Source: Daedaleopsis sinensis
Lineage: Eukaryota; Basidiomycota; Agaricomycetes; Polyporales; Polyporaceae
DNA length: 64,000 nucleotides
NCBI GenBank assembly: GCA_033807695.1
Contig: CM066300.1
Location: 3,906,001 to 3,970,000 of the forward strand
Direction: 5' to 3'
Shown here: positions 46,518 to 58,103 of the stretch, in pieces
How the letters are laid out: every line of letters starts with the position of its first letter
How positions within the stretch are numbered: position 1 is the first letter of the stretch
Program-made: the position numbers and the translations under genes
Notes under the pieces: model-generated
The model's database searches: none
The model's input: only the letters and a program-made list of their open reading frames with translations
Told to the model about the DNA's origin: nothing

Positions 46518-46910
46518 AGCGGGTGTGTCGTATGAGTGCTGCAAGCAATCGATGGGGAAAAGGGTTGGGAGGATGCAGGCAGCAGAGGACACTTGAGACA
46601 CTCCAAATGGCAAGTCAACCGCATGTACGCCAGCCACGTGACCTAGCCACAGACGCGTCGCGTCGCGCGTCTACGCGTCGTAGTAGGAACTGTACTTATA
46701 ATCGTATGCTTGGATGCACCTTACCCAACGCGCTATTGTTTCTAAGCCAGCCTGGGTCATCTGGTGTGCTTTCTCACGCTAAATCTCAGCTCACGAGAGG
46801 TATACTAGATAATTGAATTGTGAGGTGCAAGTCTTATGGTGAAACTGGGATCCGCCCTCCCGACGCACAGCATCCAGCGAGTCTTAACTGGCATGGGCGG
46901 CAGCCGCCTG
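46518..46910. other. Intergenic, coiled-coil gene / carboxypeptidase gene
   Basis: About 390 bp between two minus-strand genes, with the promoter of the coiled-coil gene and the 3' region of the carboxypeptidase gene. It is AT-richer than its neighbours around 46680-46830. No gene, repeat or clear TATA element was found. Confidence 0.4.
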
Positions 46911-48883
46911 TCACCCGACCAGATCAAACGGGACGTTCTTCACCCATCTAGTAATCATATCCTACCAGCAAACCCACGTCAACTCGACGGCGGAACAAAG
47001 AAAAGCAATTGCACTCACTAGTGTGGCCTCTGGCTGGTCGTGTGGGGCCATGTGTCTGTCGAGGCAGGAGGCCGGTTGCAATTTTTGATATTAGATATAC
47101 GAGCGCAACCATGGACCAACAAGCACATATGCGAGCACGTACCCGCCATCGAAGATCTGTACGAACGTGACGTTGCCCGCCCCACGCCCGCCTGCGCTGC
47201 GCACCTTGCCGCCGACGTCCCCAGTGAACTCGGTGATGAAAGGCAGGAGGGGCGCGTTGGTGAACTCTTCGTGATGCTTGTGCTCGAGCTGGAGCATCCA
47301 GCGTTCCACGCCCTGCGATCTAAGGTGGTCAGATCTATCTGCTCAAGGTCGTAGCAGGGATACGCACGATGTAGTTGCACATCCCATCTGTGTCCCCGGC
47401 GAACACAAGCAGACGCATGCCCGCGTTCACCAGAGGAGTGAGAAGAGCTGCACTGTTCAGTACGGCTTGTCCCTGCGAGTAAAATCCATTGTTCGTCGTC
47501 ATGTTGCAGTTTACGAAATCAACCGGACTGCTGTCGACGCCTAGTTCACGCTTGACGCGAGGGTTGTTCAACCAGTCCTGGATCCAGTTCATCTCCACGT
47601 AACATAGCCCCTCAGAGTCCTTGCATTTCTCGCGAACGTCATAAGGATTGAGCCCGCTGGCTATAGTTGTCAGAGCATCAGTTAAAGACGAAGGGGGGTG
47701 CAGACGAATAATGAAATACGCACTTGCCAATGGCCCGTAGACGCGGTACCAGCAGTACGCGTATGCAGGCACGCACGTCAGCTTCGACGGAAACCGATAG
47801 CATGACTCGATCATGCTGATGCAGACCGGAGTCTCGAGCCTCATCCCTACACACTCCTTGCTGTCATGTTCAAATGGCGGGTACGGGGCGGCCCCGCACA
47901 TGTACTCTGCGACAGTGCTGAACTGTACCTTCGGGTCGGTCAGGCCGTTGGCCAAGATGAGCGACGCAAAGTTGATGTGCTTCTGTCCAGGGAATGGCGC
48001 GTAGGGAAGGCGCTTGTTCATCTTATAGACGTAAGTTGCGATATTTGGTCCATAGTGCCCTCCCCAGCTCTCCGCAGCGAGATGCAGAGGCTTCTGAGAG
48101 TACTCGGGGAACCGCGTCACAAACAGCTGGAGGAACGCATAGACGTCCACTGCGAGGTCCGTGAGGGTGTCGACCTTGGAACCGTCGGAAGCATAGGAGA
48201 AACCCGTGCCGATGGGTTGGTCGAGGAAGATCATATTGGCGACGTTGTTCCAGGAATGAGGGTTTGGGGCCGTTGTGTTGGAGTCAACGATCGTGCAGGG
48301 TCCGTTTTCGAAGAGCAGACCGGTCGTGGAGCTGCATCCAGGACCGCCGTTCAACCACATCATGAGCGGGGCAGTCTCGGGATCCTTCCGAGCCTCGAAG
48401 AACCTGGGTGGTAAGCAGGGAGTGAGTCATCAAACGATGGCGACCAGTATGCCTGAAAGATACGCACCAGAAGAAGAGGTGGCGAGAATCTGAGATGTCC
48501 AAATAGCCAGAGTATTGTTTCACCCTGTCACACAGCTTGGGACTAGTGAGGCGCAGACGATAGTCCGAAAATGCAGGATGAGCAATCTGCTCGACTGTGG
48601 GACATTGGAACAGACAATGTTTAGCATCGAGGTTCATGCATATATATGCTGATTGCGTTGACTCACATACTACACCGTCCGAGTTCATCATGGTGGTAGA
48701 CTCAAAGTCGGGAGACCATTGTGATGAGGAGCTAGGTGCAACGAAACCGGGCACTTCAGCGGGGGAAGGAAAGGCGATCTGCTGAGGCTCCAATGCAAGC
48801 TCTCCGAAGAGCTTCGCACCGACACGGATCGCGAGCAAAGGAGTCGCGACTGCTAGCAACACAGGAGCTCGAGTCCAATGCAT
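46911..48883 (-). CDS. Secreted serine carboxypeptidase (peptidase S10, CPY-like)
   Basis: Exopeptidase releasing C-terminal residues, vacuolar or secreted. The N-terminus MHWTRAPVLLAVATPLLAIR is a signal peptide or anchor, followed by a propeptide-like region. Mature-domain motifs: YSGYLDISDSRHLFFWFFEA, MMWLNGGPGCSSTTG (oxyanion-hole region), HLAAESWGGHYGPNIATYVY (catalytic Ser, with Trp where many members have Tyr), LLVFAGDTDGMCNY (catalytic Asp) and HMAPHDQPEATL (catalytic His). N-glycosylation sequons occur (for example NTT, NMT, NVT). The last exon is recovered beyond a GTGAGT donor after EATL: DMITRWVKNVPFDLVG and TGA at 46911-46913, matching the usual family end. Five to six introns in total. 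The start is the first ATG giving a signal peptide. A P450 gene is divergent 512 bp away. Confidence 0.92.
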
Positions 48884-49395
48884 GACCTATATCTTGAGCG
48901 CGTGGGCGTGACGATGGTTGTCAGTACACATAGAACAGCTTGGTGGCGTAATTGATGGAGAGACCTCAGAGTATACTCGAATCCCGCTTCAAGTCACGGT
49001 GGTGGCAGTTGACTCGGTGGTTTAGGAGAAACACCCCATTTGGACCGGATGACCTAACGAGCGCCTAATACACCCTCCGATTGGTACCGGGGAAGGAGTC
49101 CTTCAAGTACTTTCTTAGAACCACCATGTTGAAGACCGTGTAACGCCTAAGGCTGAATCCAGCTGTTAAGAGGTATGTATGTTACTACTCTGCATCTATC
49201 CGTACATACTCACCATGACAGGGAGTGAGCTCTTCGTATTACATACCTCAACGCTCGTACTACCTCTTGATCTCACCTGGCCATATCTTCCAACTTGCGG
49301 GCGAGAATCTCCTCGGAGATTTCTGGGTCACCCTGCCACACGCTCTCAGAAGAGGCCACACGACTTACAGTTGTACAGACCAGCCGAAGCGAGGG
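48884..49395. other. Divergent promoter region, carboxypeptidase / cytochrome P450
   Basis: 512 bp between divergently transcribed genes. No coding signal in the correct phase, no TATA element that can be trusted. Several tgtatgt/tacataca-like AT-rich words lie near 49170-49255, on the P450 side. Confidence 0.4.
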
Positions 49396-51681
49396 ATGGA
49401 ACTTGAAAGCATCACTTTCTACGTGTACGCCACATTGGCAGTACTCGCAACATCTTCCATCTACCGCTGGTATCACCATCCTGTGAATCACGACATATAA
49501 AAGACCTGCTATGTAGACGACTAACGGTAACGGCAGCTACGTTCAATGCCTGCAACAGGACCCACATTACCAGTTTTGTCCTACATAGGAGCGTTGCAGT
49601 TCCTTCAGGATGCACAACGAGTCCTCAGGGAAGGTTGTGCGAAGGTATGCCGGTCCAGTAGGGACGTCTCTCGATTGTGAGCTGACACTCCTTTCAGTAT
49701 CACAGGCGCGCCTTCAGAGTTGCCACTCTCGACGGTTGGGTCGTCATCCTTTCAGGCAACCCTCTGGTCGAAGAGCTCCGCTGTCGTCCAGAGGACGAGC
49801 TCTCATTCAAGGAAGGGTTGATGAGCGTACGCACAGCTCCAGAAACATACGATCAACGTATTCTAACGCAAACGTACCCAGTCATTCCATCTGGACTACA
49901 CGTTGAACAAAGAGAATGATTTGCACGTGGAGGTCATCCGTGATTGGTTGACCCGCAACCTCCTCATGCTAAGCAGTGCACTCGTAGAAGAGATTGAGAT
50001 AGCTTGCGAGAGCAACCTTCCCAATGGCGACGAAGGTATGTATATATGCTATATCATCGTTCTACGTCCTTACACTCGTACTACGCATAATACATGCGCA
50101 TATAGAGTGGATCACAGTGCCTGCTCTCGAGTTCTCGAGAAAGACCGTCTGTCAAGTCAGCAACAGGGCCTTCGTCGGTGTTCCCGCGTGTGAGGCCCAG
50201 CTACAGTATATTCCGGAAGTAAACGCCACAAACTCATGTAATCGGACATAGGCCGCGACAGCAAGTTCCTCGAGCTTGCGGGCAGGTTTAGGCACAATCT
50301 TGTCATTTCCGGAGCCATTCTGACACTCGTCCCAGGAGCTTTGCGTCGGTGAGTATGCCTGCTATGATGGCACACAAAGTTCAGAGTGATGACGTCAAGC
50401 AGCTTCATAGGACCGCTACTCAATAGGTTCAAGAGCGACGTCTGGCGTGCGACGCGCATGCTTTCGCCAACTGTTGAACAATATCGTAAGAGAGCGGACG
50501 TGCTTGGGAAATCGGTATGGCCTTCTGCGAGTATTGGATGATGCGTTACGCATAATGATTGATAGTTGTGTTTAGGACAATGTTCTACAATGGCTGGCGG
50601 AAGACAAATCACTGGTGCCGTACGCGATAGCAGAGCGTACACTACTCATGAATCTTGTGTCGATTGATCCAACGGCGAGTGTGCGTGTGCGAGACCGTTT
50701 ACACCACACCCTGTACACTCACCTTGCACTATTTGTAGGCCCTCGCAAGCGCGCTCTTCTACCTCGGCGAATCGTCCTCGCTTACTGGAGCGCTGCGCGG
50801 AGAGGTCAGACCGATAATAGAGGCAGAAGGATGGTCAAAAGCCTCTATCGACAAGATGTATAAACTTGACAGCTTCCTGAAGGAGAACCAGCGGCTGAAC
50901 ACCGACTTCAGTGGGCTTTTCGGTGCTTCAGTCTCTTAGACATACACGGACACGCTGACTATGTGACAGTTAGCCTCGTCCGCAAGGTCAAAAAGGACAT
51001 CACCCTCTCTGACGGCAGCTTCCTCCCGCGCGGCACAATGGTCGCAGTCGCATCCGAGTCCGCGCACCAGAATGCGGAAAGGTACCCCGACCCGACGACC
51101 ATGGATCCCTTCCGGTTCGCCCGGATGCGTTCACAGGCGGGCAACGGTCCGCAACACCAGTGGGTGAACACGTCCGCCGATTACCTCGCCTTCGGCTTCG
51201 GCAGACACGCCTGGTAAGTTCTAGCACCCGCCGTCCCCTTGCACCCCTCGTACATATCGTATCTCCATCTCCGAATCACCGGCCACCTCTGAAATCTCAT
51301 GCCCGAGGGGTTATGGCATCCACGACTATCTTGCTCCACATCTTCCTGCCCCTGCGCATCCTGCCGTTTGCCTTCCTATTCTCCTTTTCCTCGCCAAATT
51401 CTCCTGAGCCGACGCTGACACACCCCATGCTCCCATGACGCAGCCCCGGCCGCTTCTTGGCCGCGATAGAGCTCAAGGCCATGCTCGCGTACATCGTCCT
51501 GCACTATGACGTCAGGCTCGAAACGGACGCGCAAGGCAGGCGTCCGGAGGACGTGCGGGTCGGGCCGGCACATTTCCCGTCGATGACGGCCAAGGTGCTC
51601 TTCAGGAGACGGCGCGGCAGAATATGCGTGGATGAGGGCTCCATGCAGGCAGCTGAGCACATGCCGCCTCGTAACGGATAA
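49396..51681 (+). CDS. Cytochrome P450 monooxygenase
   Basis: Membrane-anchored heme monooxygenase; substrate unknown. MELESITFYVYATLAVLATS is the N-terminal anchor, followed by IYRWYHHP and, across an intron, LRSMPATGPTLPVLSYIGAL (proline-rich hinge). Later pieces are YHRRAFRVATLDGWVVILSG, PLVEELRCRPEDELSFKEGL and PALEFSRKTVCQVSNRAFVG. The I-helix region reads LLMNLVSIDPTASALASALF. The ExxR motif is in FLKENQRLN (Glu codon near 50883). PERF-like DPFRFARMR and heme-binding FGFGRHACPGRFLA complete the core; the heme-ligand Cys codon is split by a 230-nt intron (51214-51443). About ten introns are needed, the rest short. The gene ends ICVDEGSMQAAEHMPPRNG. Overall resemblance is to the large expanded P450 families of wood-decay basidiomycetes. 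Family number cannot be assigned. Confidence 0.88.
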
Positions 51682-52344
51682 CTTGTGCGGTCATCATAAT
51701 CGATCATATGCATGTTGTCGTGGAAGTTTTCGTTTGGGCGTGTCCTACTAAGTACGCGTCCTGACGCGAACATCTAAGTCCGGGGTACGTTGTCGTCCAC
51801 GACTCTGATCTATGATATCACGATTGACGAGTGTTCTTGACTGTCCTCGCAGGTCCGCTCCGGAAGCAAAGGAGAGAACTATGCTACAGTATCGAATGTC
51901 TATCAGGGAAAAGATTCCCTTGAACTGCGAAAAGTTTCGAAAAGTTTCGAAAAACAACCGATTATCATCAGCATACCGAAGGAAGCTTGAATACGGATAC
52001 AGACGAGCTCGAGGTGCGCAGGACAGCCAGCATCCAACGCACCGAGCAAAGAGAGCACGGTAGGTAGGTATGTCGTAACACTTCATCTCCAACGCCTGCT
52101 CACCCCCATATAACTATGCTACAGAACCAGAACCGCAAAACCGTATACGTAAGTCACCGTCCCCGCCGCGTGTCTGGATATCACCGCAATTCCGTGGTAT
52201 AAGAGCGTACAACAGATGGTATGCACCCGATGCCATAGGGAACAGGAAAGTCGTCGAGGGCGGGGCGGTGAGACGCATGCACACACCTCTTCTCCCTCCC
52301 CGTGCCAGCGCCGCTGCGCCTTCACCTCGAAGGCTCCTGGCGTG
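51682..52344. other. Convergent intergenic region, P450 / disordered-protein gene
   Basis: About 660 bp between convergent genes. It contains a perfect tandem duplication of aaagtttcga at 51931-51950 and otherwise nothing that reads as a gene. The short frame at 51812-52063 has no ATG-supported domain. Confidence 0.4.
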
Positions 52345-53133
52345 TCAAAAGCCCCCTAAGCAGCCCTCGTCGAGGTTCGGCGACGAGGAGAAGGAGTCCG
52401 GCCGCCTCATCCCAGCCTCGACCCGCTCGCGCCGCATCAACTCCGGCCGGCGGCCCTTCGCATGCGGCCTCGGCGGAGGCGGGAGCGACGAGAGCGGCGG
52501 CGAGCCCAGCTCGCATGCCTGGAACGAGACGTGGGCGCGGCGCGCCTTGGCGGCGGGGGGCCCGTCCGGGAAGCGGAGGGGCATCGAGCGCGCGACCATC
52601 GCCGCGCCGAGATTCGACGGCCCCGGGGGCGTGAGGACGTCGTCGGACTCGTCCGAAGGCGACAGGTCCTGCACGAGCGGGGGCGTCGGCGGGAGATCGA
52701 ACGGGGCGCCGAGCGGGCACGGGGGCTCCGGGTCGCACGCCTCGAACGCGCGCGGGTGGAAGTAGCTGCCCTTGACCGCGCCGTCGTCCCCGCGCGTCCG
52801 GCCGCCGCCATGCCGTGTGCGGCTCCGGCTGCGGCCGCGGTGCTCGCAGTCGGCGGCGGGGGTCTGGAGATCGCGCTCGCCGCGGCGGGGGAGCTGCACG
52901 ACGTTGGGGGAGACGAGGATCGGCTTACGGTCGTATGTTGTGGGTGAGTGCGCGGGGTACGTCGCTGCGATGCGAGGAGTGGGCGGGAAGTGGACGTGGG
53001 GAGAGAAGAGGTGGCCCGAGGAGGCGAAGGGGAGTACGGGGCTCGTGAAAGGAGAGGAGTCGCGCTTGAAAGGAGAGGAGTCGCGCTTGAACTTGAGGAT
53101 CGGGTGGGGATGGCGCGCGGCGGCTTGGGTCAT
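52345..53133 (-). CDS. Disordered proline/arginine-rich protein, function unknown
   Basis: Single-exon frame of 262 codons opening MTQAAARHPHPILKFKRDSS. The composition is Pro, Ser, Arg and Asp rich throughout, so it should be intrinsically disordered. Short blocks look conserved in type: FSPHVHFPPTPRIAATY, KPILVSPNVVQLPRRGERDL, GSYFHPRAFEACDPE and DLSPSDESDDVLTPPGPSNL. They hold many SP/TP sites that a proline-directed kinase could use. The motif KRDSSPF occurs twice, from a 21-bp DNA duplication. No known domain. Clean continuous frame, ATG in good context and a short downstream gap to the P450 3' end support a real gene. Strong G+C bias also opens other frames here, which keeps confidence moderate. 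Confidence 0.7.
   Translation of the reverse strand: MTQAAARHPHPILKFKRDSSPFKRDSSPFTSPVLPFASSGHLFSPHVHFPPTPRIAATYPAHSPTTYDRKPILVSPNVVQLPRRGERDLQTPAADCEHRGRSRSRTRHGGGRTRGDDGAVKGSYFHPRAFEACDPEPPCPLGAPFDLPPTPPLVQDLSPSDESDDVLTPPGPSNLGAAMVARSMPLRFPDGPPAAKARRAHVSFQACELGSPPLSSLPPPPRPHAKGRRPELMRRERVEAGMRRPDSFSSSPNLDEGCLGGF
53046..53087. repeat. Perfect 21-bp tandem duplication
   Basis: tgaaaggagaggagtcgcgc plus t occurs twice back to back (53046-53066 and 53067-53087). On the minus strand it encodes KRDSSPF twice near the N-terminus of the disordered protein. Identity of the copies suggests a recent duplication. Confidence 0.85.
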
Positions 53134-54241
53134 GGTGGCGGATGGGCTAGGTGGGGAGTAGGATTGGGCCGAGTCTGAGGTCGAGAGAGGAGGTCAGAGG
53201 ATAGTACAAGCTACTCGGAAGAGTGCTGGTGCACACGAACTGTGCGCAGGGCACTGGGGAGTTGGAGATGGGAGGAGGAGGAGGTGGGGAGGGCGGCGAT
53301 GAAGAGGAGAAGCGTCTGAGCTTTCTGTTCACTGCGCTGGCGGACTCGGAAGTGCTGCGGGAGGCCATGTCTGACTTATGTACAGCGCGGGTAATGGCAG
53401 CAGCCTCCCTGGGCTCTCTCTGATTTCATGCGCGTCCATGCACACCGCGAGCCACCACGCTCCACTCTCGCACAACATGTCCCAGATGCGCGATCTGGGG
53501 GCGTGTCCGGCGGTGCACGCACTAACCTCTCTCCGTCTCCTCCCGGCTACCACTAGCACTGCCGTCTGCTGCCATGGCCGTCCACGGGGGCCCTTGCCCA
53601 CGACGGAACATGTCAGAACACGCCCGGTCTGTGAGAGAACAAGACAAAAAACACAGGTGGAGAGCTTCGTCGGCAACCGTGTCACTGCACCAATCTGGCA
53701 ACCCGGGCCGGATACACCATAGCACCGCCTCCACCTCCACCAGGGAACTTTGTGGCCACAGCCAGAGTCTCTCCCCAGTCCTTGCGCGCGGTAGAGAAGC
53801 AGACCAGAGACGCGGTTAGTCGTCCCAAAAGTCTGTTTGCACATCCTCTGAAGGTCAGTAGCCTGCAGGCAGGGCCGACGCGGTCTGGGCCCCCTCCTCC
53901 GTCCGCTCATTTACAGACTCACCTGACCCACTGCTGCCGATCCCAGCAAGGCAGGTGCTATCAAGATCGTGTCCGGAGCGTTCCTTTGTCCCAGAACGCG
54001 ACTTCGAGCTTGAAACCTATATCCGTCGACGACCATGACTAGTCCAATCGATCTCAACGTAAATGCTGAACACGCCCTACATGCAATGCCATCATGCGAG
54101 ACCCACTCGCCATCACCTGCGTGGCCATCGATGTATGTAAAATGCGCAGATCCTGTGGGGCACGGGAGAATGGCAGGGGCGCGATGCGGAAAGATGCAGG
54201 AAGGGGGGAGCGGTGCACGACGCTCGGCAGGCCTTGGCCCC
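53134..54241. other. Intergenic region upstream of disordered-protein gene
   Basis: About 1.1 kb between the disordered-protein gene (start on the minus strand) and the 3' end of the DUF726 gene (also minus). Purine-rich gggaggaggaggagg near 53270-53285 is a pyrimidine-rich leader on the minus strand. Other frames show no domain. No repeat family or element was recognised. Confidence 0.4.
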
Positions 54242-57200
54242 TCAGCTCTGCCATGGGTTCAGGTCAAGCGTGCTCGACGTCTTCTTACCGCCTCCGTACG
54301 CGCTTCCAAGCTCCCATGGACTTCGCCCGAGCGCAGCTGGCCCCGCCGATGACGCCCCGGCTGAAGGAGAGAGCGATATCGACCCGTCGACCCCACCGAA
54401 CGATAACGACGGAGTCCCCGCAGAAGCGAACGGGTTGTCTGCGCCCGCCGGCAGGGCGTCCGAGCGCAGGCCACCTGACGCCCCCGCGAACGGATTCGAC
54501 AGCACGTCCGTCGATCGTAGCGCGCTGAAGCTCGGGGGCATCTCCATCTTGTAGCCGCCCCCGAACCCTCCGAACGTCGGGGTGGGATCTGGCTCAGGCC
54601 ATATCGAGCCGTCACTGCCTCCAAATGACAGCACGGGCTGCCGCAAGGTGCTGGCGGAGGGCATGGGCGAAGATGCGAAATTGCCGAGTGATGTCATGCT
54701 GGGTGGTTCGTCTGCCTCCGACATGTTGTTCAGCGAGAGCGATCTCGATAGCGTGGCAGATAGGTCGGCACGAGGTTGCGCGCTGCTAGGTCCCGCGAGA
54801 GGTTCGTCATCCTCGGGGAGGATCGGAGGCACGTCCATTGACGGCCGTGCTCGAGGTGTCGTCGCGGGCGAGGTGGTTCCCGGTATGGGCGGGGGTGCCG
54901 ACTCAGTGCGCAAAGTAGGTGGTGGAATCGGCGGTGGCGGAAAGCGGGAGGCTTGGGGGACCTGCAGCCCGCCTGGATTCCTGTCGGGTTTCCCTATCGC
55001 CGCCTTGATCGCCGTAAAGTCGAAACCAGCGTGCTTAGGGATCTCTGATGAACCCAGATCGCCATCCTGGGGAGTGACCGCGGGCTTTGAAGACGACTGA
55101 GTGGTCGGGGAAATAGGTGCTGGTGGGAGTGGGATTGGAGTAGACGCTTCTTCTCGCGGGGGGAGCTCGTCATCGTCCGTAGCACTTGATTCAGACGTCC
55201 TGTTGTTCGTAGTTCCGACAGTCGCCGCCGAGGGTGGGATAGATCCTGACGTGCTTGACGACTTCTTCTTACGCTTAAACCACCCCTTCTTCTCCTTCTC
55301 CTCCCCTTCTCGGATGACCACCCGATCTCCCTCAAAATCAGGCTCCTGAGCACGTTGCACAACGTGACCTCAGTGATCGCACTGCCTCTGAGATGCACAG
55401 ACCACATACCTCTGGCTCGTCGAAGTAATCCGCGGATACCGGGAACCCGAGCTGATCCAGAATGAGGGGCATGAATGTCCGGTAGCTCATGTGCCCCGAA
55501 ATCTTGTCCGTCACGTCCACATTTTCGAGCCCCGGAACGTTCTCCACGGGACGCAACCCCGCGACAGTGTTCAACCCGCCACTGGTGGCGCGGAACAAGT
55601 AGTTGAGCACCCAGTCATTCCGTGCGTATCCGTTGACGAAGCGACCGGAGACGACCGACCGGACCTCAAGCCAAGTGCTCAAGGGCGCGGTAACGGTGGT
55701 ACCGAGCAGGAAGACATCCTGCACAATACCGTAGGCACCTCTCCGAGCGAGGTCGACGAGTGCGTAGAAGATCACCCTGGCGCCCAATGAGAATCCGATG
55801 AGGGTGATGGGGCGGACTCCTAGATGTCGTTGCAAGAGGACATCTGCGAGGACAAGGCCTGCTGCCTTGGCACGATCCAACGCGTTCGACCATGGGTTGT
55901 CAATCAGATAACCTAGCTTGGTCAGGACTGATTAACGGACGTCAGCTCCATACAGTAGAACATCGGATCTTCTAATACTTACTGATGGGCCACTGTAGAG
56001 CTGTCATGAGCGCGGTCATCACCGTGGCCTGTAACGCAGTCTGTGCAAGCTGCGATAGAACCTCCGACGTCAGGATGGTGAGAGCGCTTCCGGTTTCTCG
56101 AATCATGTCAGGCTCCCACAATACGCTGAAGACGTCTCCGACAATAGGGTCGAGAACACTGAAAGGTAATCGAACGTCGTCCAGATGTCCGGTCATGAAC
56201 CTGTATGGGATATAAATCAACATCTGACCAGGCGAAGGGGAGCTCGGTCGTACCCAGAGACGGTGAGTATACAATTGACTCGTTTGTGATTATGGAGGGG
56301 AAGAATGTCGAACGTGCGGACGTATTGTGTTCTCCGTGCCATACCGCGCGCGGCGATGCTCGAGCCTGTCAGGACGCCGCCTGTCGTGATCACGGCAGCA
56401 CCTCCTGCACCGGCAAGGAAGCCTGTTGTTCCGGTGACTCCAACGGTAGCGAGCGCAGTCCCAAGACCCGCTCCGATTAGAGGGGCTGCAAGACCTGCTG
56501 AGAGACCGATAACGAGTCCTCCGCCTGCAGCATGAACGTAAGGTCAGTCAGTGCAAAGCGCAAGTACAGTATACACAGACCAAGCGTCGCGAGTCCGAGC
56601 ATCATGTACCTCCGCTTCTTCGAGCTCTTCTGCGCCACCTGGATGGAATCTTGCTGCTCAAGCTTCTCGATTCCTTCTTGGATCTCCAAGGCTTCCGTGA
56701 CTCGACGCTCGAACTTGACAACATCCAGCCAGCCTAACCCGAGCTTCAACGCCACACTCTCCAGCAACACTCGAGATCGTGCATCGTATACACTGTCCGC
56801 GATGACGACAAGGAAGAGGTCACAGAGAACCGTCCACCGGATATCCAAAGTGACGTTCTTGTCGGCGGCGGAAAGATGTGTACTAACGCCAGGCATAGCC
56901 GGGGCTGCGGTGTCCTCGAGGACCTTGGTAGTCGTCTGTTGTGGCTTTGGAGGGATGGGAGGAGATTTGGCCGAGTACGCAGGGGGCGGTGTCGAAGGGG
57001 GCGTCGTGCTGTTGGTATCCGAGATGTCTGCTGACTCCTTGGCAGCTTCAACTTCGCGGGCTTCGGCCTGTCGGCGAGCCTCTATAGGGTCGTACTCGGG
57101 GTTGGCTACGGTGTGGGTAGTCATGAGCGGAGGTACGAGATCTTTAGCGTCGATTCCGTGCTGCCCGAGGCTTTCGATCATCTTCTGTTCTAACGGGCTT

Positions 57201-57810
57201 GTTCAGTGTGAGGCCCACCTCGGCGGAACGGAGACGTCGAGGACACTTCACCTTCAGTCGCGAGCTCCATGTGGTAGTATAGTCTGCCCATGATCTTCAA
57301 CGCCCATAGCTCCATGTTCTGAATAGACTTCTTCAGTTCCTTCCGATTCACCCTCTTCATCTGGTCGACCATCTCCTTGCTTGTAAGATGACATAGGCCA
57401 ACGTACGCTATACGTTGTGCCTCCGTTAACATGTCCTTCGTCTGTTGCATCTGGCTGAGGGGTGTCATGGCTTTGTCCTCGTCAAATAGATAGCGTGTGC
57501 GCAAGTGAACTTCGTCGGAGTCGTCCTCCTCCATCATCCGGAGCCTAGTATACTCGCTCTCGTTCTGGTCGGCCTTCGTCCGCCATTCGTTCCCCTTGTA
57601 ATCGACGTCCAGCAAAGCTCCCGTGGCGTTCCCTGCACTTGCTGGTACTTCCTTCTTGGTGGTAGGCGCAACATAGTGGTACTTCTTCTGGTCCTCCTCG
57701 TCTAGCCCGCCATCATCGAGCTGGACCACCGGCATGTCTTGCCAACCCTCGTCGTCATCGTCGAAATCGGGTTCAATAGGTGCAATAGGGGGCGCCGAGA
57801 CAATTGGCAT
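54242..57810 (-). CDS. DUF726 / TMCO4-like membrane protein with alpha/beta-hydrolase motif
   Basis: Large membrane-associated protein of the DUF726 family (human TMCO4, yeast Mil1); reaction unknown. The acidic N-terminus is MPIVSAPPIAPIEPDFDDDD. Helical segments such as MLTEAQRIAYVGLCHLTSKE follow. A Pro-rich linker leads to LLESVALKLGLGWLDVVKFE. The membrane segment is Gly/Ala-rich (LVIGLSAGLAAPLIGAGLGT) and precedes ILTVSGFMTGHLDDVRLPF. The hydrolase-type nucleophile elbow is RPITLIGFSLGARVIFYALV (GFSLG fits GxSxG), then VYNG-like and GHMSYR blocks near the family's C-terminus. A long disordered tail follows (IREGEEKEKKGWFKRKKK, then Pro/Ser-rich to LDLNPWQS). Introns occur at about 57200-57255, 56540-56580, 56250-56310, 55930-55980 and 55330-55410. 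The ATG at 57810 precedes the acidic block. SRP14 lies 293 bp upstream on the same strand. Confidence 0.88.
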
Positions 57811-58103
57811 AACGTGAAACAAGCCAAAGAGACCAGGGATAGCTGCTCCGAGAGCGAGACAAGGGAACGAGGATGCAGGTCGGACTCGGAGGGGAAGACG
57901 CAGTCTAAGCGCCCATACAGTTCCGAAGCCGCCGATATTGAGATTGAGATAGATCTCGGGCGCACGACTAGAGTCAATGATGCAGACTGCACCGACCCTA
58001 GCAGGCAAGCTCACGAATGTGTGTGTCGCATAGACAGAAAGATGGCGGGAATATATGCTGATGATACAACAGACTGTCCAGGAAAATTACAGACCGGAGA
58101 TGT

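Noticed and set aside
49396..51681. P450, carboxypeptidase and MFS genes as a biosynthetic gene cluster
   Set aside because: No polyketide, peptide or terpene synthase nearby, the MFS gene is 20 kb away, and housekeeping genes surround them.
52462..53161. Long plus-strand frames opposite the disordered-protein gene
   Set aside because: Arg/Gly/Ala-rich shadows of the minus-strand gene caused by high GC; the minus-strand frame has the better composition and ATG.
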